Shown: positions 26,319 through 35,472, counted from the stretch's first letter. The stretch: DNA of 42,820 bases from Planctomycetota bacterium (GCA_018970165.1 JAGWWZ010000016.1:1-42820); one strand, 5' to 3'. Notes: generated by a model not told the origin, from the letters alone. Numbers and translations are program-made.

Positions 26319-28556
26319 TTAGATCTTGGTGATGGGTCTCTTGGGAGGCGGAGGCGTTAGCATTCGGGCCTTGTCGTCCTGCGGTAGAGCTGGATTGTTG
26401 TTGTTTGGCGGGGTTCGATTGTTTTGACGGGCGGGAGGATTCAAATCGGTCACCGACTCGACCCATTCCCACCCGATCGGATGGTTCAATTCTCTCTGGG
26501 CGAGGAACCCCCAAGGAGTCCCGCGATGTTTTTCGGCGACACTTTCCAGAAGGCTCGTTGCAAGCTTGGCCTCTTTTTCCAGTTTGCTGTCGACCGTGAC
26601 CTTGTTGCTCGGTTTGAGATTCCAAGTGTTGCTATCGGTATTTTCGAAGTTCATTCCCCGCTTCGCTTTTGCGAGCATCGCGTTGTAGGACTCAGCGCGA
26701 ACTTTGGCCGCTAGGGATGTGCCGTAGGAGAGTTCGTAACTTGCAAGCCATCGTGGCGAGGTTTCCTTGCTGCGGAACTTTTCACCCTCGGCAAGTACCT
26801 CACACATCTGCGCCAATTCGGGATACAGTCGCGCTGACTCCAATTGCGCTTCGGTCAATTCTCGATTGAAAAGGGCTTCATCCCGTTTGATAAATATCAT
26901 CTTGGGTCGAGCAAGGGTACCAACCCGAGATAGCTGAGAAGCGTTCAAGAGAGTCATTCGAAGTTGGCTTTTCTTGGCTCGGTTCATGTACTCGCTCTCG
27001 GTCAAATAATCGGGCCGATAGCGTTCCATGATTTCCGGGTCGAAGAAGTAACTCATCTGCGATGCAAATGCTTCGACTTCATGCCGATCGACCCGCGAAT
27101 TCAAACGCCGGTTCGGATGGATCGTGAAATAGATACCACCGGTTTCATAGCAGAGCTTGGAGAGCGCATAGGGTCCGAAGCCGGAATCGATTACAGGTTC
27201 CTCCATGTAGTCGTCGGCGTAACCGATTTTCACGCGTTCAGGAAATAAAGACTCTGGCCCCTGATCGACCTCCGCCCAATCTTCACCCTGCGCGTACTTG
27301 GGGTCGAACTCGACGAACTTGATGTATGCCTTGTCTCGGCCAAACGGTGAAGGAACCCCCATGACATAGCAGGGCATCGCATGGAAACGGCATACATTGA
27401 TGGTTTCTTCGGCAACCTGCAAGTCATCGCCTCTTTCGTCCGTAACGACGATCAGCATCACGTTCCGTGCTGGAGAACCTGAACCGCGATTTTGTCGGAG
27501 ATTCTTGTGACGATCGATCGCGTTGCGAATCGCATGGAAAACCATTTCATCGCCACCCTCATTGCCGATCGAATCGATGGCCTCACGAATCTCATCCAAG
27601 TTATCGGTCGGTTGCTTGGTCAAGAGTTGAACTTCGCTGCCGAAGGACATGACCGATGTCAGCAAAGGAGCGACCTCGGGCTCCCCCTCTCGCTCGTTCT
27701 TGATCTTCTGAACAATTCCAAGCTGCTCGTAGATCCGATCGAAACGATCGCGAATCTCTTTGCGTCGTTTTACCATTGAGATCGAGCTGTCGAAGATCCA
27801 AACCACGGCGGTGGGTTGATTCTCGATAGAAGCGAGTATCTCGTAAGTGATTCGGTCAACCGCGCCATCCGTGCCGGTAGTTCCAACCCCAGTGCTGCCC
27901 CGCACTGTCTTGGGAGCTTGGGTCAATCCAAGTGCTTGTTGAACGGTTTGAGATACCGCCACATTGCCATCTGGAACCTCCATGTTGAAGTCGACGGTTT
28001 CTACTTGCGAAATGTCCGACAACACCGGAGCGGTAGAGAGTGCCATGTCGATCGATCCCACCGAATCGGCTCCGAACTCTTCGCTCACATCGTCGGAGTA
28101 GGCGATTTCAGTGACAATATCCAATGCGGGAACATTCTCCTCGATCGGCTTGGAATCGATAAAGACCGACAGAAGATCGGGTTGCGTGACGATAGTTACA
28201 GAAGCCAGCGCAAGAATGACGGAAACATGCGCGACCATACTCGCGATGAATGCAGCGGTATCTCGATCGAACCAGGCCATGATGCCTTCCTGTTCGTCGT
28301 CTAGCTCTTCACTGTCGACATCCTCTTCGTCGTATTCGCCGTCTTCATACTCGCCATCCTCTTCCTCCTCATACTCCTCCTCGTCTTCATCGCCATCGTC
28401 TTCATCGCCATCGTCTTCATCGCCATCGTCTTCCCCCATGGCACTTTGGCCACGGCGGCTACCTCGGGAAGGAAGGCTGGCTTTCTCCTGACCAGAGGCT
28501 GGCGAAGCCTGGGAGTCGCTGGACGAAGAAAAATGTTGGCGCAATCGTTTGAGCAT
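26319..28556 (-). CDS. Acidic VWA-domain membrane protein (745 aa)
   Basis: Residues 41-91 are almost entirely Asp, Glu and Gly, built partly from a 15-bp tandem repeat (GDEDD units). One membrane helix (about 102-124) follows. The VWA domain (about 247-440) has the MIDAS motif IFDSSISM (DxSxS) and VVTDERGDD, so metal binding looks intact. The last 300 residues are helical and end in a Pro/Asn-rich tail (TPPPPKRPITKI). The N-terminus is probably cytoplasmic and the VWA domain periplasmic. The start ATG at 28556 gives a basic opening (MLKRLRQHF). Downstream, 37 bp away, is the coiled-coil protein, and an ABC ATPase gene lies 195 bp upstream. A role in a surface or envelope assembly complex is inference. 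Confidence 0.85.
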   Translation of the reverse strand: MLKRLRQHFSSSSDSQASPASGQEKASLPSRGSRRGQSAMGEDDGDEDDGDEDDGDEDEEEYEEEEDGEYEDGEYDEEDVDSEELDDEQEGIMAWFDRDTAAFIASMVAHVSVILALASVTIVTQPDLLSVFIDSKPIEENVPALDIVTEIAYSDDVSEEFGADSVGSIDMALSTAPVLSDISQVETVDFNMEVPDGNVAVSQTVQQALGLTQAPKTVRGSTGVGTTGTDGAVDRITYEILASIENQPTAVVWIFDSSISMVKRRKEIRDRFDRIYEQLGIVQKIKNEREGEPEVAPLLTSVMSFGSEVQLLTKQPTDNLDEIREAIDSIGNEGGDEMVFHAIRNAIDRHKNLRQNRGSGSPARNVMLIVVTDERGDDLQVAEETINVCRFHAMPCYVMGVPSPFGRDKAYIKFVEFDPKYAQGEDWAEVDQGPESLFPERVKIGYADDYMEEPVIDSGFGPYALSKLCYETGGIYFTIHPNRRLNSRVDRHEVEAFASQMSYFFDPEIMERYRPDYLTESEYMNRAKKSQLRMTLLNASQLSRVGTLARPKMIFIKRDEALFNRELTEAQLESARLYPELAQMCEVLAEGEKFRSKETSPRWLASYELSYGTSLAAKVRAESYNAMLAKAKRGMNFENTDSNTWNLKPSNKVTVDSKLEKEAKLATSLLESVAEKHRGTPWGFLAQRELNHPIGWEWVESVTDLNPPARQNNRTPPNNNNPALPQDDKARMLTPPPPKRPITKI
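28386..28430. repeat. Three 15-bp tandem repeats in the VWA gene
   Basis: The unit ttcatcgccatcgtc occurs three times perfectly and encodes DDGDE on the minus strand. It builds the acidic stretch of the VWA protein and is likely to vary in copy number by slippage. Confidence 0.9.
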
Positions 28557-28751
28557 AACTCACCGGTAGGTCCGCAATGCTACGGACCCTTGCACTAGTA
28601 GTGGATTCGACTGGACGAGACACAGTCCTGTTTTATTGTCTCGGGTTGACGCGGATGCTTCAACTGGAATAGCTCGGTTTTCCTACCGGAGATACTCACT
28701 TTTTCCCTCGACCGGCAAAGATTCTTGCCAACTACCCCGACACTTGCCCAG

Positions 28752-29738
28752 TCAATCCCGAAGCTCGCGACCGGTCAAATGGAGAAAAACATCGTGCAGA
28801 TTGGGGGTGTGCACTTCCAAATCCTCGATGGCCCCCCCAGATTGCTCGACCCGCGAAATCCAATCGGGTAGTTCCTCCGCTAAACTCTCGACCGAGCAAG
28901 CATAACGTTTCTGAGAGGTATCCCAGGTTAGCCCCGAGGGAAGAGAAGACAACTGGCCGAGGACTTGAAAGGAAACTCGCCTTTGGGGGCCGACGGTACG
29001 CTCAACCAACTCCGGAAGCGTTCCGTCCGCGATCACCTGCCCGTGGTCCACGATCACGATTCGGTCGCTTCGCTGCTGGGCCTCGTCGAGGTGGTGTGTG
29101 GTCAAGACAATCGAAGTTCCCAGATCGCTCAACTCGTCGAGCATATCGAAGATCCGTTGCCGACTCTGCGGATCGACGCCAACGGTCGGTTCATCCAGCA
29201 ATAGTACTCTGGGACGATGCAGGACACCGCAGGCGATATTGACTCTACGCTTCATCCCTCCGGAAAAGCGGTTTGCAAGTTCATTGGCTCGATCCTCGAG
29301 AGCGATCCAGCGAAGAGCCCAATCAACCCGATCGCGTAGCGAGCGGCCTCGCAAGCCATGATATCTTCCAAAACAAACAAGGTTCTCGCGGGCGGTCAGG
29401 TCGTTGTAGATCGCCAAATCCTGCGGCACGACCCCCAACAGATGATTAGCACCCGCCTTCCAAATCGACTTTCCAAATACCTCCACCGTGCCTGTATCTG
29501 GCCGAACTCTACCGCTCACGCAACGAATTAAGGTGGTCTTTCCTGCTCCGTTTGGACCCAAGAGAGCTACTCGCTCCCCAGGCCGGACACGAAACGAAAC
29601 TCCCTGGAGCGCTTTTCTCTCCCCGAACGACTTAAAAATATTGTCTACCGCCAGTGCGACTTCCGGCGGAGCGACGGAGTAGTTGCTCCTCGCGGGAAAA
29701 TGCTCAAGGGGGTTAAGAGAGCTTTGAAGGTCTTTCAT
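28752..29738 (-). CDS. ABC transporter ATP-binding protein, ABC-2 type (328 aa)
   Basis: The ATPase has Walker A GPNGAGKTT, a Q-loop region (VVPQDLAIY), signature FSGGMKRR (LSGG variant), Walker B VLLLDEPTVGVDP and the switch His in LTTHH. The D-loop and long C-terminal extension (about 240-328) fit drug/lipid/polysaccharide ABC-2 exporters. The start is placed at the ATG at 29738 (MKDLQSSLN) because the frame further upstream has no domain content and would run into the divergent kinase gene. No ABC-2 permease lies next to it: downstream is the VWA gene, 195 bp away. The partner may lie elsewhere. Divergent from the kinase gene across 235 bp. Confidence 0.92.
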   Translation of the reverse strand: MKDLQSSLNPLEHFPARSNYSVAPPEVALAVDNIFKSFGERKALQGVSFRVRPGERVALLGPNGAGKTTLIRCVSGRVRPDTGTVEVFGKSIWKAGANHLLGVVPQDLAIYNDLTARENLVCFGRYHGLRGRSLRDRVDWALRWIALEDRANELANRFSGGMKRRVNIACGVLHRPRVLLLDEPTVGVDPQSRQRIFDMLDELSDLGTSIVLTTHHLDEAQQRSDRIVIVDHGQVIADGTLPELVERTVGPQRRVSFQVLGQLSSLPSGLTWDTSQKRYACSVESLAEELPDWISRVEQSGGAIEDLEVHTPNLHDVFLHLTGRELRD

Positions 29739-29973
29739 GGCGGTTCCAATGTTAGCCCACAATGGGTTTTTCCCACAATGCCGCTTGATTCCGCAACCGT
29801 GCGACCTGAGCCCCTTTTGTCGACCACATCTAAGGTGATTACCCCCATGATTCGCAGTCAACGCATTCGGAAACAAGTGCCGATTGAGGTTATAATGCTC
29901 AAGAGTTCCACACATGGGAGCCCAAAAACTCCGCACAGGATTCTCCCAGCAATCAAAAAAATCGTGAGGTCTC

Positions 29974-30894
29974 ATGGGAATTTTCGACAACCTATTCAAG
30001 CGATCCGATAGCAAGACCGGTGGTAGCACGTCAGGGAGCAAAGTCGCCGGAAGCAAAGGGGTAGATATCGAGGCCCGATTCGAGCGACTCCGGTCCGCCA
30101 TCAGCGGCACCATGAGCAATTTCTACGTCGCCAAAGATCGGGTTCACGGCGACCGAATCGTCGGAGTCAAGCTATGCGATATGGAGAAGGTCGAATTCTT
30201 CGAGAGTCGCTTTAAGGGACTTAAAAAGCCCTCAGAAGGTGAGATTGCGATTCAACTCAATCATCCGAATATCGTCAAAACTTTCGAATACGGCACATCC
30301 AATAAAGGTCAACAGTTCCTGGTCATGGAGTTCATCGATGGTCCAGGTCTACAACAACTGATCATGGAACGGGAGGAGGAGAAACTCCGAGGCAGACGTC
30401 TCAGCATGATCGTACAGATGGCCGAAGCACTTCTTTACGTTCATCGAAAGGAGTTTATCCACCGAGATATCTGCCCTCGAAATTACATGGCAAGCGCAGA
30501 TCTAGAAACGATCAAGATGATTGACTTTGGTTTGACACTCCCAGCCACGCGAGCTTTCATGGCCCCCGGCAATCGAACCGGGACACCGCTGTACATGTCA
30601 CCCGAAATCGTGCGCAGACGAGCGACCGACCATCGTGTCGACATCTTCTCATTCGCCGTCACCTGTTACCACCTGATCACCTTTGAATTGCCGTGGCAAA
30701 TGTCCGATACAACAGGACGAGCCGCACTGCATCACGACACATCCCCTCCACGGGACATCATGGAATTGTGCCCCCATCTGGATCGAAATCTCGGTGCCGC
30801 AATCATGCATGCGATGATCGCTAATCCCGATCAACGCACCCAGGATATGGAAACATTTCTGCGACAGATTCGCACCGTAAAAATCTCACCGTAA
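29974..30894 (+). CDS. Hanks-type protein kinase, divergent (306 aa)
   Basis: A Gly/Ser-rich N-terminal 30 residues precede a kinase domain. VAIK-like Lys is in VGVKLCD (near residue 66), the catalytic loop is HRDICPRN (near 163), the Mg site is IDFG, and GTPLYMSPEI follows as the activation segment end. The glycine-rich loop is poor: SGTMSNFYVAK instead of GxGxxGxV. With Lys, Asp-Asn and DFG present, activity is plausible. No membrane helix is seen. The 3' end lies in a 14-bp tandem repeat that duplicates the last codons and stop region. It could phosphorylate ligands of the FHA proteins in the window; this is inference. Confidence 0.88.
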   Translation: MGIFDNLFKRSDSKTGGSTSGSKVAGSKGVDIEARFERLRSAISGTMSNFYVAKDRVHGDRIVGVKLCDMEKVEFFESRFKGLKKPSEGEIAIQLNHPNIVKTFEYGTSNKGQQFLVMEFIDGPGLQQLIMEREEEKLRGRRLSMIVQMAEALLYVHRKEFIHRDICPRNYMASADLETIKMIDFGLTLPATRAFMAPGNRTGTPLYMSPEIVRRRATDHRVDIFSFAVTCYHLITFELPWQMSDTTGRAALHHDTSPPRDIMELCPHLDRNLGAAIMHAMIANPDQRTQDMETFLRQIRTVKISP

Positions 30895-30914
30895 AAATCT
30901 CACCGTAGAAACTT
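30873..30914. repeat. 14-bp tandem repeats at the kinase stop codon
   Basis: The unit caccgtaaaaatct occurs at 30873-30886 and 30887-30900, with a degenerate third copy at 30901-30914. The kinase stop TAA (30892-30894) lies in the second copy. Confidence 0.85.
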
Positions 30915-30924
30915 TACCGTGATG

Positions 30925-30962
30925 GCAGGGCGTTCCCCTGCATTGAGGCGAGTTATCCTCGC
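30925..30962. terminator. Two small hairpins between convergent genes
   Basis: GCAGGG-cgttc-CCCTGC (30925-30941) and GCGAG-ttatc-CTCGC (30948-30962) lie between the kinase and nitroreductase genes. There is no clear U-tract, so this may be a weak bidirectional terminator or just structure. Confidence 0.3.
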
Positions 30963-30971
30963 AGGAACGAT

Positions 30972-31622
30972 TCACAAACGCACGATCACTTCGTCGCTTG
31001 CGAAACGGACTTTCGCATTCATTGCATACCCGTCATCGGTGTGGCGATATCCGAGAGCGCAACCGACGCGCGTTGCATAGGGGCCACCGGCCAACCCGAG
31101 AAGCTCGTCATATTTTGCAGGAACGATGCCTTCCATCGGACAAGCATCGATTCTTAATGCTGCAGCCGTCGCCATCAGTTGGCCGAGCGCGATGTACGCT
31201 TGATGCGCCGACCATACGGCATGCTGTCCTCGCGTGGCATCCATGAATCCCATGATTACCTTGCGATATCCCTCCAGGCTCGAGAGCGGCACGCTGCGGA
31301 CGCGTGAAATGTTCTCTAGGAAATGATCCACGTGATCCACCGTTAACTCTTGCAACGAAGCGAACACGACCATGTGCGAGCAATCCTTGGGCTGCGACTG
31401 TCCCCAGGAGATTGCTGGAAGCTGATCTTTGATTTCCTGCGACGAGATGACGATGAACTTCCACGGTTGAAGTCCGAAACTGCTCGGTGTCAGCACCAAG
31501 CTCTGCTCGATCTTGCCCCATGTTTCTGCATCGATACGCCGCGATGGATCAAAGCGTTTGGTGGCATAACGCCAATGAAGGGAATTCAGCCATTGGTCTG
31601 GCGGGATGACGGGTGATTGCAT
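30972..31622 (-). CDS. NAD(P)H-dependent nitroreductase family protein (216 aa)
   Basis: The protein has the NfsB-like nitroreductase pattern: LHWRYATKRFDPSRRI at the N-terminus (the R-T/S-x-R FMN phosphate region), LTPSSFGLQPWKFIV (S-S-x-G-L-Q-P), and ACPMEGIVPAKYDELLGL near the C-terminus. Length is normal for the family. These are FMN flavoproteins that reduce nitro compounds or quinones with NAD(P)H in the cytoplasm. ATG at 31622. It stands alone, convergent with the kinase gene and divergent from holA across 327 bp. Physiological substrate unknown. Confidence 0.92.
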   Translation of the reverse strand: MQSPVIPPDQWLNSLHWRYATKRFDPSRRIDAETWGKIEQSLVLTPSSFGLQPWKFIVISSQEIKDQLPAISWGQSQPKDCSHMVVFASLQELTVDHVDHFLENISRVRSVPLSSLEGYRKVIMGFMDATRGQHAVWSAHQAYIALGQLMATAAALRIDACPMEGIVPAKYDELLGLAGGPYATRVGCALGYRHTDDGYAMNAKVRFASDEVIVRL

Positions 31623-31949
31623 GCTTGATAGGTTGAAAGTAGTTGATCGAGAAAATCCTTGCGAATTCCTTCGCCTAGACGGAGAAATATCGGAGGGCCC
31701 CGCAGGTTGAGGGCGCGATCAAAAGATAGGATACGAAAAAAGGGCCCGAAGACAAACGCCCTGGAGCCCCCCACACGCTACTCAAGCTTCTGGAAACTTG
31801 AGGAACTCTGCCTACAATCTACAAGCGATTTGTCAGCTACCCCGAGTTGGCGAATGCGGGTTCATACACACATTTTCAGCCGCGAGAGTGTAGTCTTGCG
31901 GCAAGTGGCGTGAGCCGGGGCAGGGTGGAATTTTTTTGTCGGAACCTAC
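31623..31949. other. 327-bp intergenic region, divergent promoters expected
   Basis: The gap separates the nitroreductase gene from the holA operon. No conserved ORF or RNA gene is seen, and no good promoter match was found. Confidence 0.4.
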
Positions 31950-33017
31950 ATGGCTGCCAACGACCAATCTTTCAGTGCATTCGACTTTCTCGAACGGAAC
32001 GACACAGGAGAACTGCCACCCGTTGTCGCCTGTTTTGGCACGGATGACTTTTTGCGGCACAAGTCGTTTCAGCATGCGATGGAGATCGGTCAAGTCGACG
32101 CATCGACGGTTCGTACCTTCGAAGGGGACGAAAGTCCTTGGTGTGATGTCCACGACGAATTGGCAACACGCAGCCTGTTCGATCTCGCTGGCCGACGCGT
32201 TGCTCGACTCCGAAATGCTGACTCGTTCGTCACCAAACATCGAGAATCTCTGGAGCGTTGGGTTGAAAAACCATCGCCCGGGGCAACGCTCCTTTTGGAC
32301 CTTCAAACACTCGCAGCAAACACCAACCTTTACAAGAAGATCAAGAAGATCGGTTGGCTCGTATCCGCCGGTGACGTCAAAGACGCAGAACTCTCGGGAT
32401 GGATTGTTCGATGGGGGAAAAAGGAACATGGTATTTCCCTTACTCGCCCTCAAGCCAACGTTCTCGTCGATCGGATCGGCCCAATTTGCGGTTTGATCGA
32501 CTGCGAGTTGGCAAAGCTTGCGTTGTTCGCTGAATCGAAAGGGACCGTGAGCGATGCTCGCGTCGATGAACTGGTCGGCGGCTGGCGCACACAGACGGTT
32601 TGGAACTTGGCCGAGTCCATTGCCGATGGAAAAATCAATCATGCGCTCAGGCAAATCGATAAGCTCATCATGGCTGGGCAGTCTGTTTTTGGTATCGCCG
32701 CCCAATTGTCCTGGTCGCTGAGACGCTACGGCATCGCAACTCGATACATCGAGCAATTGGAACGGAAGGGTCAAAAAACCTCGCTCCAGAATGCTTTGGC
32801 AACGGCTGGATTTCGTGGTCATGAGCTGAGCAAAGCAGAATCCAGTATTCGACGCCTTGGACGACCTCGCGCCCGTGAACTGCTATCATGGCTGCTGGAA
32901 TTAGAACTGCAACTCAAAGGGAGCCACAGCAACGAAGAACGCGGACGTCTAGCTCTGGAGACCTTTCTACTCAAACTCATAGATCACCCACAACCCTCCC
33001 CGAGGATCGCATCATGA
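31950..33017 (+). CDS. holA: DNA polymerase III, delta subunit
   Basis: At 355 aa it has the size and order of HolA: an N-terminal degenerate AAA+ domain (VVACFGTDDFLRHKSFQ; LFDLAGRRVARLRNADSF), a middle lid region (LVDRIGPICGLIDCELAKLAL), and a C-terminal collar (HALRQIDKLIMAGQSVFGIAAQLSWSLR and ARELLSWLLELELQLKG). Delta opens the sliding clamp in the clamp-loader complex. GGAAC lies just upstream of the ATG at 31950. The stop overlaps the start of the next gene (ATGA at 33014-33017), so it heads an operon with an exported protein and a prepilin-peptidase-like protein. Delta subunits are poorly conserved, but the pattern is clear. Confidence 0.9.
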   Translation: MAANDQSFSAFDFLERNDTGELPPVVACFGTDDFLRHKSFQHAMEIGQVDASTVRTFEGDESPWCDVHDELATRSLFDLAGRRVARLRNADSFVTKHRESLERWVEKPSPGATLLLDLQTLAANTNLYKKIKKIGWLVSAGDVKDAELSGWIVRWGKKEHGISLTRPQANVLVDRIGPICGLIDCELAKLALFAESKGTVSDARVDELVGGWRTQTVWNLAESIADGKINHALRQIDKLIMAGQSVFGIAAQLSWSLRRYGIATRYIEQLERKGQKTSLQNALATAGFRGHELSKAESSIRRLGRPRARELLSWLLELELQLKGSHSNEERGRLALETFLLKLIDHPQPSPRIAS

Positions 33018-34150
33018 ACCTGTGCGTCTCGCCTGTTAGCAATGCTTGGATCGGATTGATCATCGCGACCGCCGGACTTGCCATCGCTGGCTCTCGCGAT
33101 GCCATCGCTCAAACACCTGCAGTAATGAACGCCATGCATCTGGCTGCAGGTGATCAAGGCCGGCGGGTTTTCCTGCAGTCGAATTCCAGTGGCCAGCTTT
33201 TCTTCTCTCGTCAACCGATCGGTGTTGAATCTGCCTGGTACATCACCCCTGTAGCCCAAGACATGGTGCGCATTCAACAATCGATCGGCGGCCGATGGTT
33301 CGCTCTCGGACTCGATTCCGTCGCTTTGAACAACCCAGGACCTATGGGACCACAGGTCGGATTCTTTCCTATCGGCAATTCGGCTCAGCAATTGTGGCGT
33401 ATTCAGTCGCTCAATGTTGGCGGCTATTGGATCGAAAGCGTCGGGATGCCGGGAGTCTGGTTAACCTGCGGGCAAAATGGTGGCCTGTGGTTGCAACCTC
33501 TGGTCAACTCCCCCTATCAAGTTTGGTGGCCGCAACAGCCATCTTTCCCGCTCCCTATTCCACAATATCGCAATGTCGCCGAGCAATATGTTCCCAATCC
33601 TCCCCTGCCCCCCGCCAATTTGAGAGTCAATAACACGCACACCGACACGCTGTTCATCCTGCTATCGGATCGCCGTACCGCTAACCAACTGACCAAGTTG
33701 CGAATTCCCGCTGCAGGCTCGCAGACCGTAACCCTCCAGCGAGATGCTGGCGGAACGATCGTGCAAACCATCGAAATGGCCGATGCCTTGGGGAATTGGG
33801 ATCGCTATGAATATCAAATCCCCGTTCCCCCAAGTATCCTTTACGACATGAGTGTCTATGAGGAGTTCCTTCAATCGATCGCTATCGACCGCACCGGCAA
33901 GAGTCCGAACGTGATTGAAGATATCAACTACCAACCGCGCAGCGTCGGCTTCTTCCTCCTTCCCGCCGGCGATGCCCTTCCCGAGAGCGGCGCAATCGAT
34001 GCCTATGGGGCAGCCGTAGAGGCCAACAACCCTGGGGCTGTTCGACGAATACCCAAAAAGGATCTCCCCAACTCCTCCTCGCAACAACCGCCCCGCGATC
34101 CGCTCAAAGATCTCCTCGATCAGATCCAGAGCAAGCGAGGCAAATTTTGA
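33014..34150 (+). CDS. Exported protein, possible beta-trefoil (378 aa)
   Basis: A signal peptide (WIGLIIATAGLAIAGSRDAIAQ region, cut after AIAQ) starts the protein. Three short blocks with Gly-Trp/Tyr spacing follow (GGRWFALGLDS, QLWRIQSLNVGGYWIESVG, GGLWLQPLVN), which suggest a ricin-type beta-trefoil in residues 35-190. The middle and C-terminal parts are beta-rich with a disordered tail. The start is the ATG at 33014, overlapping the holA stop; a frame running 42 codons further upstream would lie inside holA and hide the signal peptide. It is periplasmic or surface located. The 3' end overlaps the next gene by 4 nt. No function is recognised. Confidence 0.8.
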   Translation: MNLCVSPVSNAWIGLIIATAGLAIAGSRDAIAQTPAVMNAMHLAAGDQGRRVFLQSNSSGQLFFSRQPIGVESAWYITPVAQDMVRIQQSIGGRWFALGLDSVALNNPGPMGPQVGFFPIGNSAQQLWRIQSLNVGGYWIESVGMPGVWLTCGQNGGLWLQPLVNSPYQVWWPQQPSFPLPIPQYRNVAEQYVPNPPLPPANLRVNNTHTDTLFILLSDRRTANQLTKLRIPAAGSQTVTLQRDAGGTIVQTIEMADALGNWDRYEYQIPVPPSILYDMSVYEEFLQSIAIDRTGKSPNVIEDINYQPRSVGFFLLPAGDALPESGAIDAYGAAVEANNPGAVRRIPKKDLPNSSSQQPPRDPLKDLLDQIQSKRGKF

Positions 34151-35460
34151 GCGATGATATCACCTCGCTCTCTCCAGCCTCGCCAAACGGAGAGGAAATT
34201 TCTGAACAAGTCGATGCGCCGAAGTTATCCCGGGTTCGCAAACGCAAGAGAAGGCGTCATCGATGGGGAAGACATGCTCCGATTTTGATCTTGATAGGAT
34301 TGCTCATCCTGGGCTGGGTTCTTTACGGACTGGTTTGGCCCCTCTTAGAAATCCGGCACAAGATCGCCACGACAAAGTGGAAAATTTATCCCGACGACCC
34401 AGAGATCTCCGTGTCGATTCGGATCATGATGCGGACCTGCGAATATCTCTACTGCTTTTGGTTTTTTTACCTCGGTGCCAGTATCGGCAGTTTCATCAAC
34501 GTCGTCGCGAGTCGAGTCCCTCGAGGAATGACGATCGTATCGCGAGGTTCGCATTGTCCGTATTGCGATAGGCGACTGAGTCTGCTCGACAACACCCCGG
34601 TTTTTGGTTGGGTCGCGCTCCGGGGGCGATGCAGGTCATGCCACCTCCCGATCGCCCCCCGTTACTTGATCATGGAAATTGTAGTTGGTGCGATATTTAT
34701 GAGTCTGGCGGTCGTCGAACTTATGGGTAATGGTATGAACCTACCCTATCGAGAATGGAAATTTGGTTCGGGTATCGTCAATACGGTCTTTTACCCAAAA
34801 TGGAATCTCATCGGGACCTGCGCCATTCATGCCAGTTTGTTCGCCGTCGCAGTCATGCTGATCGGTTCCCACATGGATCGACTTCGGTTTCCTTCGTTGC
34901 CGCTGATCGTCATCGGGGTGATCTACATCGCTTGCGCTACCTTCCAACCACTGGTAGCACCTGTCCGATGGATCGAGCCGTGGGGACCAAATTATCCTCG
35001 AATGACTCCAGTGCCTTGGGAACGACTGCAGACCTCAATGATAGGACTTGCCGCAGGCACTTTGATCGGGCTCGGTTTCGCAGCACTTCTTTGGTTTACA
35101 CTTTTGCGACCGAAGGATTCCGTGGATTCCTCGATCGAGGGTGCTCTCTTGGATGACTCGCCAACCCATGAGCAATCCTATGCGTTCCCTTGGTTCGTTC
35201 ACAGTATTGTCATCTTTTTGCTGACCGGCGCGCTTTTGGGTTGGCAGGTGGTTTTCAATGTTGGACTCGCTGCATCGTTGCTCACCCCGTTGATATTGAG
35301 TTTCTTATCTTTCGAAAAATGGACAGGGTTTTCAAAGGATCCGGTTTTGCGTCCCCAGGTTCTTGCACTGGCAATCTTGACTATTACCCTATTCCTGCAT
35401 CATCTGCTTTGGCGGCAGCTTGCCTTACTCCCCTTCCTCCCGTTCCGATCTGAAAGCTAG
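34147..35460 (+). CDS. Prepilin peptidase-like protein, catalytic Asp motifs apparently lost (437 aa)
   Basis: A basic tract (about 29-44) and a membrane helix (45-67) start the protein. FYLGASIGSFINVVASRVPR, then the zinc pair CPYCDRRLSLLDNTPVFGWV and GRCRSCHLPIAPRYLIME, match the N-terminal domain of type IV prepilin peptidases (A24/GspO). The following membrane part keeps GALLGWQVVF (usually G-A-F-L-G-W) but where GxGD is expected it reads WFVHS, and the first Asp site (usually lvDl...P-D) reads SHMDRLRFPS. Both catalytic aspartates therefore look changed. TTG at 34147 is the start; it overlaps the previous stop as TTGA. It may be a pseudoenzyme or membrane chaperone. Confidence 0.82.
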   Translation: MSDDITSLSPASPNGEEISEQVDAPKLSRVRKRKRRRHRWGRHAPILILIGLLILGWVLYGLVWPLLEIRHKIATTKWKIYPDDPEISVSIRIMMRTCEYLYCFWFFYLGASIGSFINVVASRVPRGMTIVSRGSHCPYCDRRLSLLDNTPVFGWVALRGRCRSCHLPIAPRYLIMEIVVGAIFMSLAVVELMGNGMNLPYREWKFGSGIVNTVFYPKWNLIGTCAIHASLFAVAVMLIGSHMDRLRFPSLPLIVIGVIYIACATFQPLVAPVRWIEPWGPNYPRMTPVPWERLQTSMIGLAAGTLIGLGFAALLWFTLLRPKDSVDSSIEGALLDDSPTHEQSYAFPWFVHSIVIFLLTGALLGWQVVFNVGLAASLLTPLILSFLSFEKWTGFSKDPVLRPQVLALAILTITLFLHHLLWRQLALLPFLPFRSES

Positions 35461-35472
35461 AGAGGTCCTCTC

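Noticed and set aside
28111-28491. A Ser-rich plus-strand frame
   Set aside because: It is antisense to the Asp/Glu-rich tract of the VWA gene and arises from the 15-bp repeats.
29739-30119. Upstream extension of the ABC ATPase gene
   Set aside because: It has no domain similarity and would overlap the start of the divergent kinase gene. The ATG at 29738 gives the usual length.
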